Source: Thermoanaerobacteraceae bacterium (GTDB taxonomy: Bacteria > Bacillota > JADQBR01). Taken from it: 64,000 nucleotides of DNA. The position numbers and the translations under genes were made by a program. Below the pieces are notes generated by a model that was given only the letters and a program-made list of their open reading frames with translations, made no database searches and had not been told where the DNA came from. Shown here one piece after another: positions 32,088-40,951 of this stretch. The stretch covers positions 62,001 to 126,000 of the forward strand of contig JACDOG010000003.1 in assembly GCA_017656305.1 (NCBI GenBank), given 5' to 3'. Position 1 is the first letter of the stretch. Each line of letters starts with the position of its first letter.

Positions 32088-32845
32088 TACTGGTTATCGG
32101 GGGAACCGCTGATGGCCGCATGCTGGCGGAGTACCTGCAGCAACTGGGCTACCGGGTGACTGTTTCCGTGACTACTGACCTGGGTGGTAAGCTGTTGCAA
32201 GGTGCTGGGATAGACGTTATCCGAGACCGGTTTACTCCGGAGACGCTGTCGCAGGTAATACGGCGACAAGGCGTTGCTGCAGTGGTGGATGCCAGCCACC
32301 CCTATGCTGTAGAAATATCAAAATTGGCGCAACAAGTCTGTCAGGCGGAAAAAATACCCTACATTCGATACGAGCGGCGGCCTGTAGAGCTACCCCGGCA
32401 CCCCCTGGTCAGCAAGGTGACTGGCTGGGAGGAGGTTACGGCGGCAGTGGCTGCTGTGCCGGGACCCGTCTTTTTGACAGTAGGTGTCAAGCCCCTGGCA
32501 ATACTTTACCAGGCGGGCTTGATGCGGCGCCGGCGGGTTATTGCCCGGGTACTGCCGGAAGAAAGCAGCATCCGGGCATGCAAGCAATACGGGGTGGCGG
32601 AAATTATTGCCTTTTGCGGTGTGGCCAGTAAGGAATTAAATATGGCCCTGTTTAAGCAGTACAATGCCGGGGTAGTTGTAACCAAGGACAGCGGCGCACC
32701 TGGGGGGACTACGGCAAAAATCGAGGCAGCGCTGGTACTGGAGATACCCATTGTGGTGGTGCAGCGGCCTGCTGTTACCTATAAAAATCAGGTTAGTACC
32801 TTTGACGGTATTGCTCAATTTCTCTGGGAGAGGGGATTGAAATGA
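32084..32845 (+). CDS. cbiJ: Cobalt-precorrin-6A reductase, second copy
   Basis: A 253-residue CbiJ/CobK-family reductase: VIGGTADGRMLAEYLQQLG, VDASHPYAVEISKLAQQVC, FLTVGVKPL and VTKDSGAPGGTTAKIEAAL. It performs the same reduction as the paralogue at 14986-15750, but this one sits in pathway order within the main operon and is likely the housekeeping copy. It overlaps cbiH and cbiX by 4 bp each. Confidence 0.93.
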   Translation: MILVIGGTADGRMLAEYLQQLGYRVTVSVTTDLGGKLLQGAGIDVIRDRFTPETLSQVIRRQGVAAVVDASHPYAVEISKLAQQVCQAEKIPYIRYERRPVELPRHPLVSKVTGWEEVTAAVAAVPGPVFLTVGVKPLAILYQAGLMRRRRVIARVLPEESSIRACKQYGVAEIIAFCGVASKELNMALFKQYNAGVVVTKDSGAPGGTTAKIEAALVLEIPIVVVQRPAVTYKNQVSTFDGIAQFLWERGLK

Positions 32846-33201
32846 AGGCAATAGTAATTTTGGGACATGGTAGCAGGGCAGAGGAAGCCATACAATCTTT
32901 CTACCAACTGGTTGATCTGGTGAAGGAAAAAATCAAATCGGATAATATCACGGCGGCTTTCCTGGGTTCTGCCGAGCCGAAACTGGAAACGGTTGTCAGC
33001 GAGCTGGCGGAGAAAGGGATTACGCAAATTATCGTCGTGCCGTTGTTCTTATTCCGGGGGATACATGTAACGGAGGATATTCCCCGTATCATCGACCAAC
33101 TGCAGCAAAAGTACGGCGTGGAAATAACTTGTACCCGCAATTTGGGTTCGGATACCAGAATAGCGGATATCGTGGTGGACCGGATACGGGAGGTCGGTTA
33201 A
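32842..33201 (+). CDS. cbiX: Sirohydrochlorin cobaltochelatase, short form
   Basis: A 119-residue small CbiX, about half the size of bacterial long forms and working as a homodimer in known cases. Metal-site histidines are His9 (ILGHGSR) and His75 (FRGIHVTEDIP). It inserts cobalt into sirohydrochlorin, the entry step of the anaerobic route. No His-rich tail or FeS cysteines are present. It abuts cbiC. Confidence 0.93.
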   Translation: MKAIVILGHGSRAEEAIQSFYQLVDLVKEKIKSDNITAAFLGSAEPKLETVVSELAEKGITQIIVVPLFLFRGIHVTEDIPRIIDQLQQKYGVEITCTRNLGSDTRIADIVVDRIREVG

Positions 33202-33840
33202 ATGAAGTTTGTCAAAAACCCCCGGGCCATTTACGAGGAAAGTATGGACATTATTTCGCAATACACTGCCGGGTTAAATCTGGAGCCGGTGGAGGAACAG
33301 GTGTACCGGCGTATCATTCACACCACCGGTGACCCGGGTATTGCCCGGTATATCAGCATGTCACCGGACTTTGTCACGGCGGCCTTCGGTGTGATGGCAA
33401 AAGACAGCTTTATCATTTATACCGATGTGAACATGATCAAAGCGGGCATCAACGAGCAGAGGGTTGCCGAACTGGGCGGCAGGGTAGTCTGCCGTATTGC
33501 CGAGCCGGAAATCATTGCCGAGGCCAGGCGAACGGGCGAAACCAGGGCCATGACTGCCGTAACCCAATCCAAAGATCTTATCGCCGGTAACATGGTGGTT
33601 ATCGGCAATGCACCTACGGCTTTGTTTGCCGTGCTGCGGCTGGTTTCACAGGGAATCCGGCCCGGAGTGATAGTGGGTACTCCGGTCGGTTTCGTTGGTG
33701 CCAGGGAATCCAAGGAGGAACTGGAAAAGGCAGGTATTCCCTATATCACCATACGCGGCACCAGGGGTGGCAGTACCGTTGCTGCCGCGGTTGTCAATGC
33801 ATTGCTGTACAACTATGGCAGTCGGGAGGAAACAGGATGA
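33202..33840 (+). CDS. cbiC: Cobalt-precorrin-8 methylmutase
   Basis: A 212-residue CbiC/CobH, which moves the methyl group from C-11 to C-12 to give cobyrinic acid. The catalytic histidine is His40 in RIIHTTGDPGIA; NAPTALFAVLRL, GTPVGFVGARESKEEL and TIRGTRGGSTVAAAVVNAL complete the family pattern. It overlaps cobU by 4 bp. Confidence 0.96.
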   Translation: MKFVKNPRAIYEESMDIISQYTAGLNLEPVEEQVYRRIIHTTGDPGIARYISMSPDFVTAAFGVMAKDSFIIYTDVNMIKAGINEQRVAELGGRVVCRIAEPEIIAEARRTGETRAMTAVTQSKDLIAGNMVVIGNAPTALFAVLRLVSQGIRPGVIVGTPVGFVGARESKEELEKAGIPYITIRGTRGGSTVAAAVVNALLYNYGSREETG

Positions 33841-34394
33841 AACAACAGGGACGGTTTATTTTCGTAACCGGCGGCTCCCGCAGCGGCAAGAGTGCCTTTG
33901 CGGAACGATTGGCCTGGGACTTGGGCGGCGGCAACGTGGCCTACGTGGCAACGGCTCAAGTGCTGGACGAGGAAATGGAACGGCGGGTGGCGGCGCACCG
34001 GCGGCGCCGCCCCAGTGAATGGGCTACTTTTGAAGAGCCTCTTGACCTGCCAGAAGTGATAGCGAAAACAGGCGCCCGGTATGCGGTGACTCTGGTGGAC
34101 TGTATTACCATGTGGGTGAGCAACTTGCTGTTTCGGGAAGAACGGGACATTTTGGACCGGGCAAGACGCCTGGCGCAGACGGCAACTATGACAAGCAATA
34201 CCGTAATCATGGTGTCCGGTGAGGTGGGCTGGGGAGTAATTGCGGATAATCCCTTGTCTCGCCAGTTCTGTGACCTGCTGGGCAGTACCAACCAGATACT
34301 GGCCGGTGCTGCTGATGACGCTTACGTGACCATTTCCGGTATATCCTTGATGTTAAAACAAGGAGGAGAGTTTACGCCATGGTCGGCAAGGTAA
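33837..34394 (+). CDS. cobU: Adenosylcobinamide kinase / adenosylcobinamide-phosphate guanylyltransferase
   Basis: A 185-residue CobU. P-loop FVTGGSRSGKSAFAE, HRRRRPSEWATFEEPLDL (histidine that is guanylylated in the family), VDCITMWVSNLL and VSGEVGWGVIADNPLSRQF are present. It phosphorylates adenosylcobinamide and converts it to the GDP form for CobS. It overlaps cbiP by 16 bp. Confidence 0.95.
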   Translation: MKQQGRFIFVTGGSRSGKSAFAERLAWDLGGGNVAYVATAQVLDEEMERRVAAHRRRRPSEWATFEEPLDLPEVIAKTGARYAVTLVDCITMWVSNLLFREERDILDRARRLAQTATMTSNTVIMVSGEVGWGVIADNPLSRQFCDLLGSTNQILAGAADDAYVTISGISLMLKQGGEFTPWSAR

Positions 34395-35905
34395 TGCTCC
34401 AGGGAACTTCATCCAATGTGGGAAAAAGCGTACTGGCGACCGGTTTGTGCCGCATTTTTTACCAGGAAGGCTACCGTGTCTTTCCTTTTAAGGCCCAGAA
34501 TATGGCTTTAAATTCCTATGTCACCAGGGACGGCGGTGAAATGGGACGGGCACAGGTAGTCCAGGCGGAAGCTGCCGGCATAGAGCCGGACGTGCGCATG
34601 AACCCCATCCTGCTCAAACCTACGGGTAATTCCCGGTCCCAGGTCATCTTGCTGGGAAGACCCGTGAGAAACATGAGCGCCCGGGAATATCATCTGGATT
34701 TTAATACCCGGGCATTGGGCGTTATCGAGGAGTGCCTGGAATACATGAAACAGTTTGACGTGGCGGTTATTGAAGGAGCTGGCAGCCCGGCGGAGGTGAA
34801 TTTAAAGGACCGGGATATTGTCAACATGCGGGTGGCAAAAATGGCCCGGGCACCGGTGCTACTGGTTACCGATATCGACCGGGGCGGTGCCCTGGCTTCG
34901 GTGGTCGGCACCCTGGAGTTGCTGGATGCGGACGAAAGGGACCTGATTAAGGGAATTATTATCAACAAATTCCGCGGGGATATCAAGCTGCTGCAGCCGG
35001 CGGTGGATTTTCTGGAAGAAAGGACGGAAAAGCCGGTGCTGGGTGTGGTACCCTACTTTACCGGTTTCAAGATTCCGGAGGAGGATTCCGTTGCCCTGGA
35101 GCGCAGTGAAAGGACGGAGGTAATAGCACGGGATTTGCAGGTAGCGGTCATCCAGCTGCCCTGCATTTCCAACTTTACTGACTTTGACAGCCTGGAAGCG
35201 GAACCGGACGTGCAGCTCAGCTATATTAAAGAGGTATTCCAGCTGAAAGAGCCCGATTTAATCATCATACCTGGCAGCAAAAATACCATTGAGGATGCCC
35301 TTTACTTGCAGCGTTCTGGACTGGCGGATAAAATAGTGGCTTTGGCGCGGCAGGGCGTACCGGTTATTGGTATTTGCGGCGGGTTTCAAATTCTTGGCCG
35401 GGAACTGTGGGACCCTCTGGGTACCGAAGCTGCAGTGCCTCAGGCCCGGGGACTGGGTCTGCTGGATATGGTGACCACTTTTGAGCCGGAAAAGGTGACC
35501 AACCAGGCAGAGGCGGAAGTTGTCGGCAGCGGGCCGTTTTTGGAGGCCTTCCACGGCCAGCGGTTTACCGGTTACGAGATACACATGGGACGGACCGAAC
35601 TGGGCCCGGGGGTCAATCCGGCCTTTACCGTCATCAGAAGGTCAGGGGAGCCGGTGGAGGTGTCGGACGGAGCCGTCAACGAGGAGGGAACGGTGCTGGG
35701 TACCTACCTGCACGGGATATTTGACAACGACCAGTGGCGGCGCTACCTGTTGAACAGACTGCGCATCAAAAAAGGATTGGCACCGCTGGAGCCGACGGAA
35801 ACGGATACGCTGGCCAAGCGGCAGAAGGATTATAACAAGCTGGCCGACGTACTCCGAAACAGCCTAAATATGGACCTGCTTTATAAAATTGTATTTGGGA
35901 CTTAA
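34379..35905 (+). CDS. cbiP: Cobyric acid synthase
   Basis: A 508-residue two-domain amidotransferase. The N-terminal ATPase part has VMLQGTSSNVGKSVLATGLCRIF, NMALNSYVTRDGGEMGRAQ and IEGAGSPAEVNL; the C-terminal class I glutaminase-like part has PVIGICGGFQILG (nucleophile Cys) and GTYLHGIFDN. It amidates side chains b, d, e and g of adenosylcobyrinate diamide with glutamine. A 116-bp gap to cbiB follows with no obvious terminator. Confidence 0.97.
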   Translation: MVGKVMLQGTSSNVGKSVLATGLCRIFYQEGYRVFPFKAQNMALNSYVTRDGGEMGRAQVVQAEAAGIEPDVRMNPILLKPTGNSRSQVILLGRPVRNMSAREYHLDFNTRALGVIEECLEYMKQFDVAVIEGAGSPAEVNLKDRDIVNMRVAKMARAPVLLVTDIDRGGALASVVGTLELLDADERDLIKGIIINKFRGDIKLLQPAVDFLEERTEKPVLGVVPYFTGFKIPEEDSVALERSERTEVIARDLQVAVIQLPCISNFTDFDSLEAEPDVQLSYIKEVFQLKEPDLIIIPGSKNTIEDALYLQRSGLADKIVALARQGVPVIGICGGFQILGRELWDPLGTEAAVPQARGLGLLDMVTTFEPEKVTNQAEAEVVGSGPFLEAFHGQRFTGYEIHMGRTELGPGVNPAFTVIRRSGEPVEVSDGAVNEEGTVLGTYLHGIFDNDQWRRYLLNRLRIKKGLAPLEPTETDTLAKRQKDYNKLADVLRNSLNMDLLYKIVFGT

Positions 35906-36021
35906 GTTTAAATCTTTATTTGATTTTAGTTGTCCGGCCTAAATCCTCCTGCGTGGTAGCATCTATCCGTTACATACAATTTAGTTACCATAGTTAGCAT
36001 TTGTCGTTGGGAGTGTAAGGG

Positions 36022-36984
36022 TTGATTGATACTTTCATATTTTTAAGCGCATATGTTCTGGATCTCCTGATCGGTGACCCGGCGTTTATCCCGCACCCGG
36101 TGGTCCTGATCGGCAAGTTTATTGACCGGGGCGAGAAACTGCTGCGCCGGTTTGCAGCTGACCCCGGGGGCGAACGGGTTGCTGGAGCGGTGTTAGCCGT
36201 TGTGACGGTGGTAATGACTTATACTACGGTATTCTGGCTTATCAGAGCCTCATACATACTAAATTTTTGGGTAGGTGTGATTACCAATGTGTGGGTGCTA
36301 TCTATGACCTTTGCCGCTAAAGGCCTGGCTGTAGCGGGAAGGAACATACACGACCTGCTGGTGCAGGATAAGCTTGAGGAAGCCAGAAAGGCTGTGGGAA
36401 TGGTAGTGGGAAGAGACACGGAAAACCTACCGGCCCGTGAAGTGGTGCGGGCTACCGTGGAGACTGTTGCGGAAAACCTGGTGGATGGTGTCATAGCACC
36501 GCTGTTCTACGCTGTGCTGGGTGGTGCACCGCTGGCCATGGCCTACAAGGCGGTTAACACGCTGGATTCCATGATCGGCTATAAAAACGACCGTTACAAG
36601 AACTTTGGTTGGTTTGCGGCGCGACTGGACGATGCAGCCAACTTTTTGCCGGCAAGGGTTGTCATTCCCCTGCTGCTGACTGCTGCGGCACTGTTGAAAC
36701 TGGATGTCAAAGCCGCCTGGAAAACCATACGCCGTGACGCCGCCAAGCATCCCAGTCCCAACGGTGGCATACCGGAATCCCTGGTGGCGGGAGCCCTAGG
36801 AATACAGCTGGGGGGTCTCAACTATTATTTCGGGCAGCCCAGCTTCCGGGCCACCATGGGGGACAAGAGACGCAACATGGAACCAGTTGATATCGAAACA
36901 ACTGTTAAGCTCATGCACCTGTCAGCCGGACTGGCGGTATTGATGGGCAGCGCAGTAGTTTACTTGTTCAATGTAGCAATTTAA
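36022..36984 (+). CDS. cbiB: Adenosylcobinamide-phosphate synthase, membrane protein
   Basis: A 320-residue CbiB with about five membrane segments and family blocks YVLDLLIGDPAFIPHPVVLIG, VGRDTENLPAREVVRATVE, NTLDSMIGYKNDRYKNFGW and SPNGGIPESLVAGALGIQLGG. It attaches aminopropanol (or its phosphate) to cobyric acid. The start is TTG 36022 behind GGGAGTGTAAGG. It sits between cbiP and cbiA. Confidence 0.95.
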   Translation: MIDTFIFLSAYVLDLLIGDPAFIPHPVVLIGKFIDRGEKLLRRFAADPGGERVAGAVLAVVTVVMTYTTVFWLIRASYILNFWVGVITNVWVLSMTFAAKGLAVAGRNIHDLLVQDKLEEARKAVGMVVGRDTENLPAREVVRATVETVAENLVDGVIAPLFYAVLGGAPLAMAYKAVNTLDSMIGYKNDRYKNFGWFAARLDDAANFLPARVVIPLLLTAAALLKLDVKAAWKTIRRDAAKHPSPNGGIPESLVAGALGIQLGGLNYYFGQPSFRATMGDKRRNMEPVDIETTVKLMHLSAGLAVLMGSAVVYLFNVAI

Positions 36985-37033
36985 AAGGCAAGAATTGGCA
37001 TTGATGATACACTGAGCTTTTAGGAGTGATTTG

Positions 37034-38419
37034 ATGCACATACCCAGGTTGGTTATTGCCGGAACACACAGTGGCGTGGGCAAAACTACCCTGGCTACGG
37101 GTATTATGGCTGCTTTAACGGCGCGGGGTTACCGGGTCCAGGGGTTTAAGGTGGGCCCTGATTACATTGATCCCGGCTATCACCGCCTGGCCACCGGGCG
37201 GGCGTCCCGCAACCTGGACTGCTGGATGATGGGTGAAGACAGGGTACGGCAGTCCTTTGTACTAGCGGGTACTGGGGCAGACATTTGTATTATTGAAGGT
37301 GTTATGGGGCTTTTTGACGGGAGCAGTGAAAATGGAGCAGGCTCCACGGCGGAAATTGCCCGGATACTGCAGGCGCCGGTTATCCTGGTAGTGGACGTCC
37401 GCTTCATGGGCCAGAGTGCTGCCGCGGTAGTACAGGGCTACCGGCAGTTCTGGCGGGATATCAACGTGGCCGGTGTGATACTGAATAAGGTGGGCAGTCA
37501 AAGACACCGGGATATGGTGGTTAAAGCCATAGAAAGCCACTGTGGGGTTCCCATCCTTGGTACAGTGTTACGGGATGAAGAACTGACCACTCCGGAACGA
37601 CACCTGGGACTGCTTCCCGTGGCCGAGAACCGGCAGGCTCAGGAGAAAATATCCGTGCTGGGCAGGCGGGTAGCAAGTGCCATTGACCTGGAGCGTCTGG
37701 TGGGTATCGCAAAAAGTGCCGCGCCCGTAAAGGGAAGTGCCGGGGTGCTTGACAGGAGTTCCCCCCGGGTGGAAATAGCGGTAGCTCGTGATGAAGCCTT
37801 TAATTTTTACTATCAGGACGGCCTGGATATGTTGGAAGCATGCGGGGCCGAGCTTGCCTATTTTAGCCCCATCCGTGACAGCGGTCTGCCGCCCCGGGCC
37901 GGTGGCCTGCTTATCGGCGGCGGTTTTCCGGAAAGTTACCTACAGGAGCTATCGGAAAATCGGCCCATGCTGGAGGCCATTGGCAGGGCTTACCGGCAGG
38001 GTATGCCCATTTACGCCGAATGCGGCGGCTACATGTACCTAACGCGGCAGGTTACCGGCACGGGCGGCGACACGTATCCCATGGTGGGGATTGTTCCCGG
38101 CACCTGCATCATGGAACCCAGGCTTGTGGGTATGGGATACATTAAAGCCGTGGCGCAAAGGGACAACATACTGTGCCTAAAAGGCGACGTCCTGCGCGGG
38201 CATGAATTCCACTATTCCCGGTTCCAATCAGAACAACCGCCCAATGCATTTGTTTTTTACGGTGGCAGGGCTGAAGACGGCCGTGTGGACGGGTATGCCG
38301 ACGGCAACCTCCTGGCCTCATACCTGCACCTGAACTTTTTCGGTCACCAGCAGCAGGCCAGGCGGTTTGTGGAGCGCTGTGTCGCCTTTCGGAACGGGAG
38401 GACGGTTGACAATGACTGA
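37034..38419 (+). CDS. cbiA: Cobyrinate a,c-diamide synthase
   Basis: A 461-residue relative of CbiP. ATPase motifs IAGTHSGVGKTTLATG and GFKVGPDYIDPGYH, EGVMGLFDG, and the C-terminal glutaminase domain with PIYAECGGYMYL (nucleophile Cys), HEFHYS and ASYLHLNFFG are seen. It amidates the a and c side chains. ATG 37034 has TAGGAG 7 nt upstream. It overlaps btuR by 8 bp. Confidence 0.96.
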   Translation: MHIPRLVIAGTHSGVGKTTLATGIMAALTARGYRVQGFKVGPDYIDPGYHRLATGRASRNLDCWMMGEDRVRQSFVLAGTGADICIIEGVMGLFDGSSENGAGSTAEIARILQAPVILVVDVRFMGQSAAAVVQGYRQFWRDINVAGVILNKVGSQRHRDMVVKAIESHCGVPILGTVLRDEELTTPERHLGLLPVAENRQAQEKISVLGRRVASAIDLERLVGIAKSAAPVKGSAGVLDRSSPRVEIAVARDEAFNFYYQDGLDMLEACGAELAYFSPIRDSGLPPRAGGLLIGGGFPESYLQELSENRPMLEAIGRAYRQGMPIYAECGGYMYLTRQVTGTGGDTYPMVGIVPGTCIMEPRLVGMGYIKAVAQRDNILCLKGDVLRGHEFHYSRFQSEQPPNAFVFYGGRAEDGRVDGYADGNLLASYLHLNFFGHQQQARRFVERCVAFRNGRTVDND

Positions 38420-38987
38420 TTACGGCTTAATACACGTGTACATGGGGACAGGAAAGGGAAAAACCACGGCAGCATTGGGACTGGTACTCCGGGCAGTGGG
38501 ATACGGGGCTCGGGCTGCAGTTGTCCAGTTTATGAAGGGCAACATGTACTCGGGGGAGATATTTTCCCTGGCCCGCTTTAGCGACCGGGTTGACCTGTAT
38601 AAGTTTGGCTGGAGCTGCCCTCACAGTCCCATGATTAGAAGCGGTATGATGCGGTGTCAAAAATGCGGGCAGTGCTTCCGGGAAAACCGCAATCCGGACA
38701 ACAGGTACGCACCGCAGGCATTGGAAACGGCGGGAAAATTGCTGCATTCGGGCCGATACCAGCTGCTGGTACTGGATGAAGTGGGAAATGCCCTGCGGCG
38801 CAATTTACTTTCGGTGCAAGCGGTGCTGGGTCTGCTGAAGAACAGGCCGGAGGGAATAGAAGTGATCTTAACCGGCAGGGAAATGCCGGAGGAAATTATT
38901 GCCGAGGCGCACTACGTTACGGAAGTAACCCCTGTGAAGCATCCTTTCCACCGGGGTGTGGCGGGCCGGAGGGGAATTGAGTATTAA
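38412..38987 (+). CDS. btuR: Cob(I)alamin adenosyltransferase, BtuR/CobA type with cysteine-rich insert
   Basis: A 191-residue CobA/BtuR-type ATP:corrinoid adenosyltransferase. The Walker-A-like loop is GTGKGKTT (12-19), VVQFMKGN follows, Walker B is LLVLDEVGNAL and VILTGREMPEEI follows later. Between them lies a segment with Cys69 (WSCPHS) and Cys82-X2-Cys85-X2-Cys88 (CQKCGQC), which is not part of the E. coli enzyme and looks like a zinc or iron-sulfur site. It adenosylates the cobalt before amidation. It overlaps cbiA by 8 bp. Confidence 0.93.
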   Translation: MTDYGLIHVYMGTGKGKTTAALGLVLRAVGYGARAAVVQFMKGNMYSGEIFSLARFSDRVDLYKFGWSCPHSPMIRSGMMRCQKCGQCFRENRNPDNRYAPQALETAGKLLHSGRYQLLVLDEVGNALRRNLLSVQAVLGLLKNRPEGIEVILTGREMPEEIIAEAHYVTEVTPVKHPFHRGVAGRRGIEY

Positions 38988-38996
38988 TGGGAGAAA

Positions 38997-39067
38997 TTAG
39001 AATACAGAAGATAAAATTATCTAAGTTACGTTATTCTGATTTCTGATTCCTGTCTTCTGCATTCTTA
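38997..39067. repeat. Imperfect inverted repeat of the ATTCTG/TTCTG type
   Basis: TTAGAATACAGAAGA (38997-39011) and TCTTCTGCATTCTTA (39053-39067) are nearly complementary (13 of 15). The right half is a chain of ATTCTG-like words. It sits between btuR and cobT, could fold as one hairpin, and resembles dispersed intergenic repeats of clostridial genomes (recollection). Confidence 0.5.
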
Positions 39068-39092
39068 AACCATTAAGAGAGGGGAAATATCC

Positions 39093-40145
39093 ATGAGTAA
39101 TTTAAGACTAACTATAGAGTCAATACGACCTTTGGATGAAGCGGTAATGAAAAAAACGCAGGAGCGTTTGGACAACCTGACCAAACCGCCCGGCAGTTTG
39201 GGTGTGCTGGAAAGGATAGCCAGGCAGCTGGCCGGTATTACTGGAAAGGTAATTCCTGAGATACCTAAAAAAGCCGTTATCCTCATGGCCGGAGACCATG
39301 GGGTAGTGGCGGAAGGCGTCAGTGCCTTTCCCCAGGAGGTTACCCCGCAAATGGTGCTGAATTTTGCCAGCGGCGGTGCCGCAATTAACGTGCTAACCCG
39401 GCACGCCGGGGCGGAAATCTGCCTGGTGGATGTGGGGGTGGCACAAGACCTGCCTGACCTGCCCGGTTTGATAAAAAGAAAGATTGCCTACGGGACCAAA
39501 AACATGGCGGAAGGACCGGCCATGACCGAGGAAGAAGCAGTTAAGGCCGTGGAAGTAGGTATTGAGGTGGCCAACGAGCAGATTGACAGGGGTATTGGCC
39601 TGATAGGTATGGGTGAAATGGGTATCGGCAACACTACCCCCAGTGCGGCTATTTTGGCAGTGCTGGGTGAAATTCCTGTTGAACAGGCTGTGGGCCGGGG
39701 AACCGGCCTGGATGACGCGGGTTTACGGAGAAAAATAGCGGTAATTGAGAAAGCCATCGAGGTAAATAAACCGGATAAAACCAACGCCCTGGATGTCCTG
39801 GCAAAGGTGGGCGGCCTGGAGATAGCCGGCCTGGCAGGCGTGGTGCTGGGGGCAGCTGCCCGCCGGGTACCGGTGCTGGTGGACGGGTTTATTTCCGGCG
39901 CGGCAGCCCTGGTGGCCACCAGCCTGGCTCCGGCGGCGAAAAACTATTTAATTGGCTCTCATTTATCTGCCGAGCCGGGACACAAAAAAATGCTGGAAAT
40001 TATGGGACTTGACTCCGTGCTGCATATGGACATGCGGCTGGGTGAAGGTACGGGAGCAGCGCTGGGCATGACCGTGGTGGACGCCGCCTTGAAGATACTG
40101 AAGGAGATGGCTACCTTTGAGGATGCGGGAGTATCCAAAGGTTAA
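39093..40145 (+). CDS. cobT: Nicotinate-nucleotide:base phosphoribosyltransferase
   Basis: A 350-residue CobT. Blocks LDNLTKPPGSLGVLERIA, ILMAGDHGVVAEGVSAFPQEVT, GIGLIGMGEMGIGNTTPSAAIL, GRGTGLDDAGL and the C-terminal RLGEGTGAALGM are diagnostic. It activates the lower-ligand base as its alpha-ribotide. No 5,6-dimethylbenzimidazole synthesis gene is in the window, so the base used is unknown. AGAGAGGGGA precedes the ATG. Confidence 0.97.
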   Translation: MSNLRLTIESIRPLDEAVMKKTQERLDNLTKPPGSLGVLERIARQLAGITGKVIPEIPKKAVILMAGDHGVVAEGVSAFPQEVTPQMVLNFASGGAAINVLTRHAGAEICLVDVGVAQDLPDLPGLIKRKIAYGTKNMAEGPAMTEEEAVKAVEVGIEVANEQIDRGIGLIGMGEMGIGNTTPSAAILAVLGEIPVEQAVGRGTGLDDAGLRRKIAVIEKAIEVNKPDKTNALDVLAKVGGLEIAGLAGVVLGAAARRVPVLVDGFISGAAALVATSLAPAAKNYLIGSHLSAEPGHKKMLEIMGLDSVLHMDMRLGEGTGAALGMTVVDAALKILKEMATFEDAGVSKG

Positions 40146-40174
40146 ACGCACCAATAATATGGAAAGTGATAGGT

Positions 40175-40933
40175 ATGCTTAAAAGATTTTTCTGCGCCGT
40201 TCAGTTTCTGACAAGACTACCGGCCTGGCCGCGCCTGCAGGTGAAGGAAGCTGATTTTGCCCGCAGCATGGCATTTTTCCCGCTGGTGGGCATGCTTATC
40301 GGGCTTTTCCTTGCAGGCACGTACCTGGTATTTTACCGGGTAATGCTGCCTGAAGTTGTGGCGGCTCTGATGCTGTTAACCGAGCTGGCCGTAAGCGGTG
40401 CCCTGCATTTGGACGGGTTTATGGACACCATGGACGGCCTGTTCTGCGGCCGGACTAGGGAGCGCCGGCTGGAAATACTGCGGGACAGCCGGGTAGGGGC
40501 CCACAGTGTGGTCGGCGTGGTCATGTTGTTTTTGTTGAAATGGTCTCTGCTCCTGCAGCTACAGCGGGAGCAGCCTGCCCTTATCTTCGGGGTACTGCTG
40601 TTGATGCCCGCAGTGGGCAGGCTAAACATGGTGCTGGCGACTTATTATTTCCCCTACGTGAGAGAGGAAGGTTTGGGAAAGGCCTTTGCCTCCTCGTTGA
40701 GACTGCGGGATGTATCTGCTGCACTGGTAACGGTTGTGGCGGCAGTAGTTGTCCTGCTGCCTGCTGCCGGAATTGCTGCAGCAGCGGTGGTGGTACTGCT
40801 GGCCATGCTGGCAGCATCGGCAGTGACAAGGCTGCTGGGCGGGCTTACCGGTGATGTTTACGGTTGGCTCAATGAAACTTCGGAAACGGTGTGGTTATTT
40901 GTTTTCCTTTTATTTTTCACTTATGTCAGCTAG
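40175..40933 (+). CDS. cobS: Adenosylcobinamide-GDP ribazoletransferase (cobalamin synthase)
   Basis: A 252-residue polytopic membrane enzyme with about six helices. The family blocks AVQFLTRLPAW, LHLDGFMDTMDGLFCGRTRERRLEILRDSRVGAHSVVG (acidic metal site) and GGLTGDVYGWLNETSE are present. It joins the nucleotide loop to adenosylcobinamide-GDP. ATG 40175 is preferred over GTG 40166 because GGAAAG is correctly spaced. Confidence 0.95.
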   Translation: MLKRFFCAVQFLTRLPAWPRLQVKEADFARSMAFFPLVGMLIGLFLAGTYLVFYRVMLPEVVAALMLLTELAVSGALHLDGFMDTMDGLFCGRTRERRLEILRDSRVGAHSVVGVVMLFLLKWSLLLQLQREQPALIFGVLLLMPAVGRLNMVLATYYFPYVREEGLGKAFASSLRLRDVSAALVTVVAAVVVLLPAAGIAAAAVVVLLAMLAASAVTRLLGGLTGDVYGWLNETSETVWLFVFLLFFTYVS

Positions 40934-40951
40934 GGACTGGAGTGACCGGTA

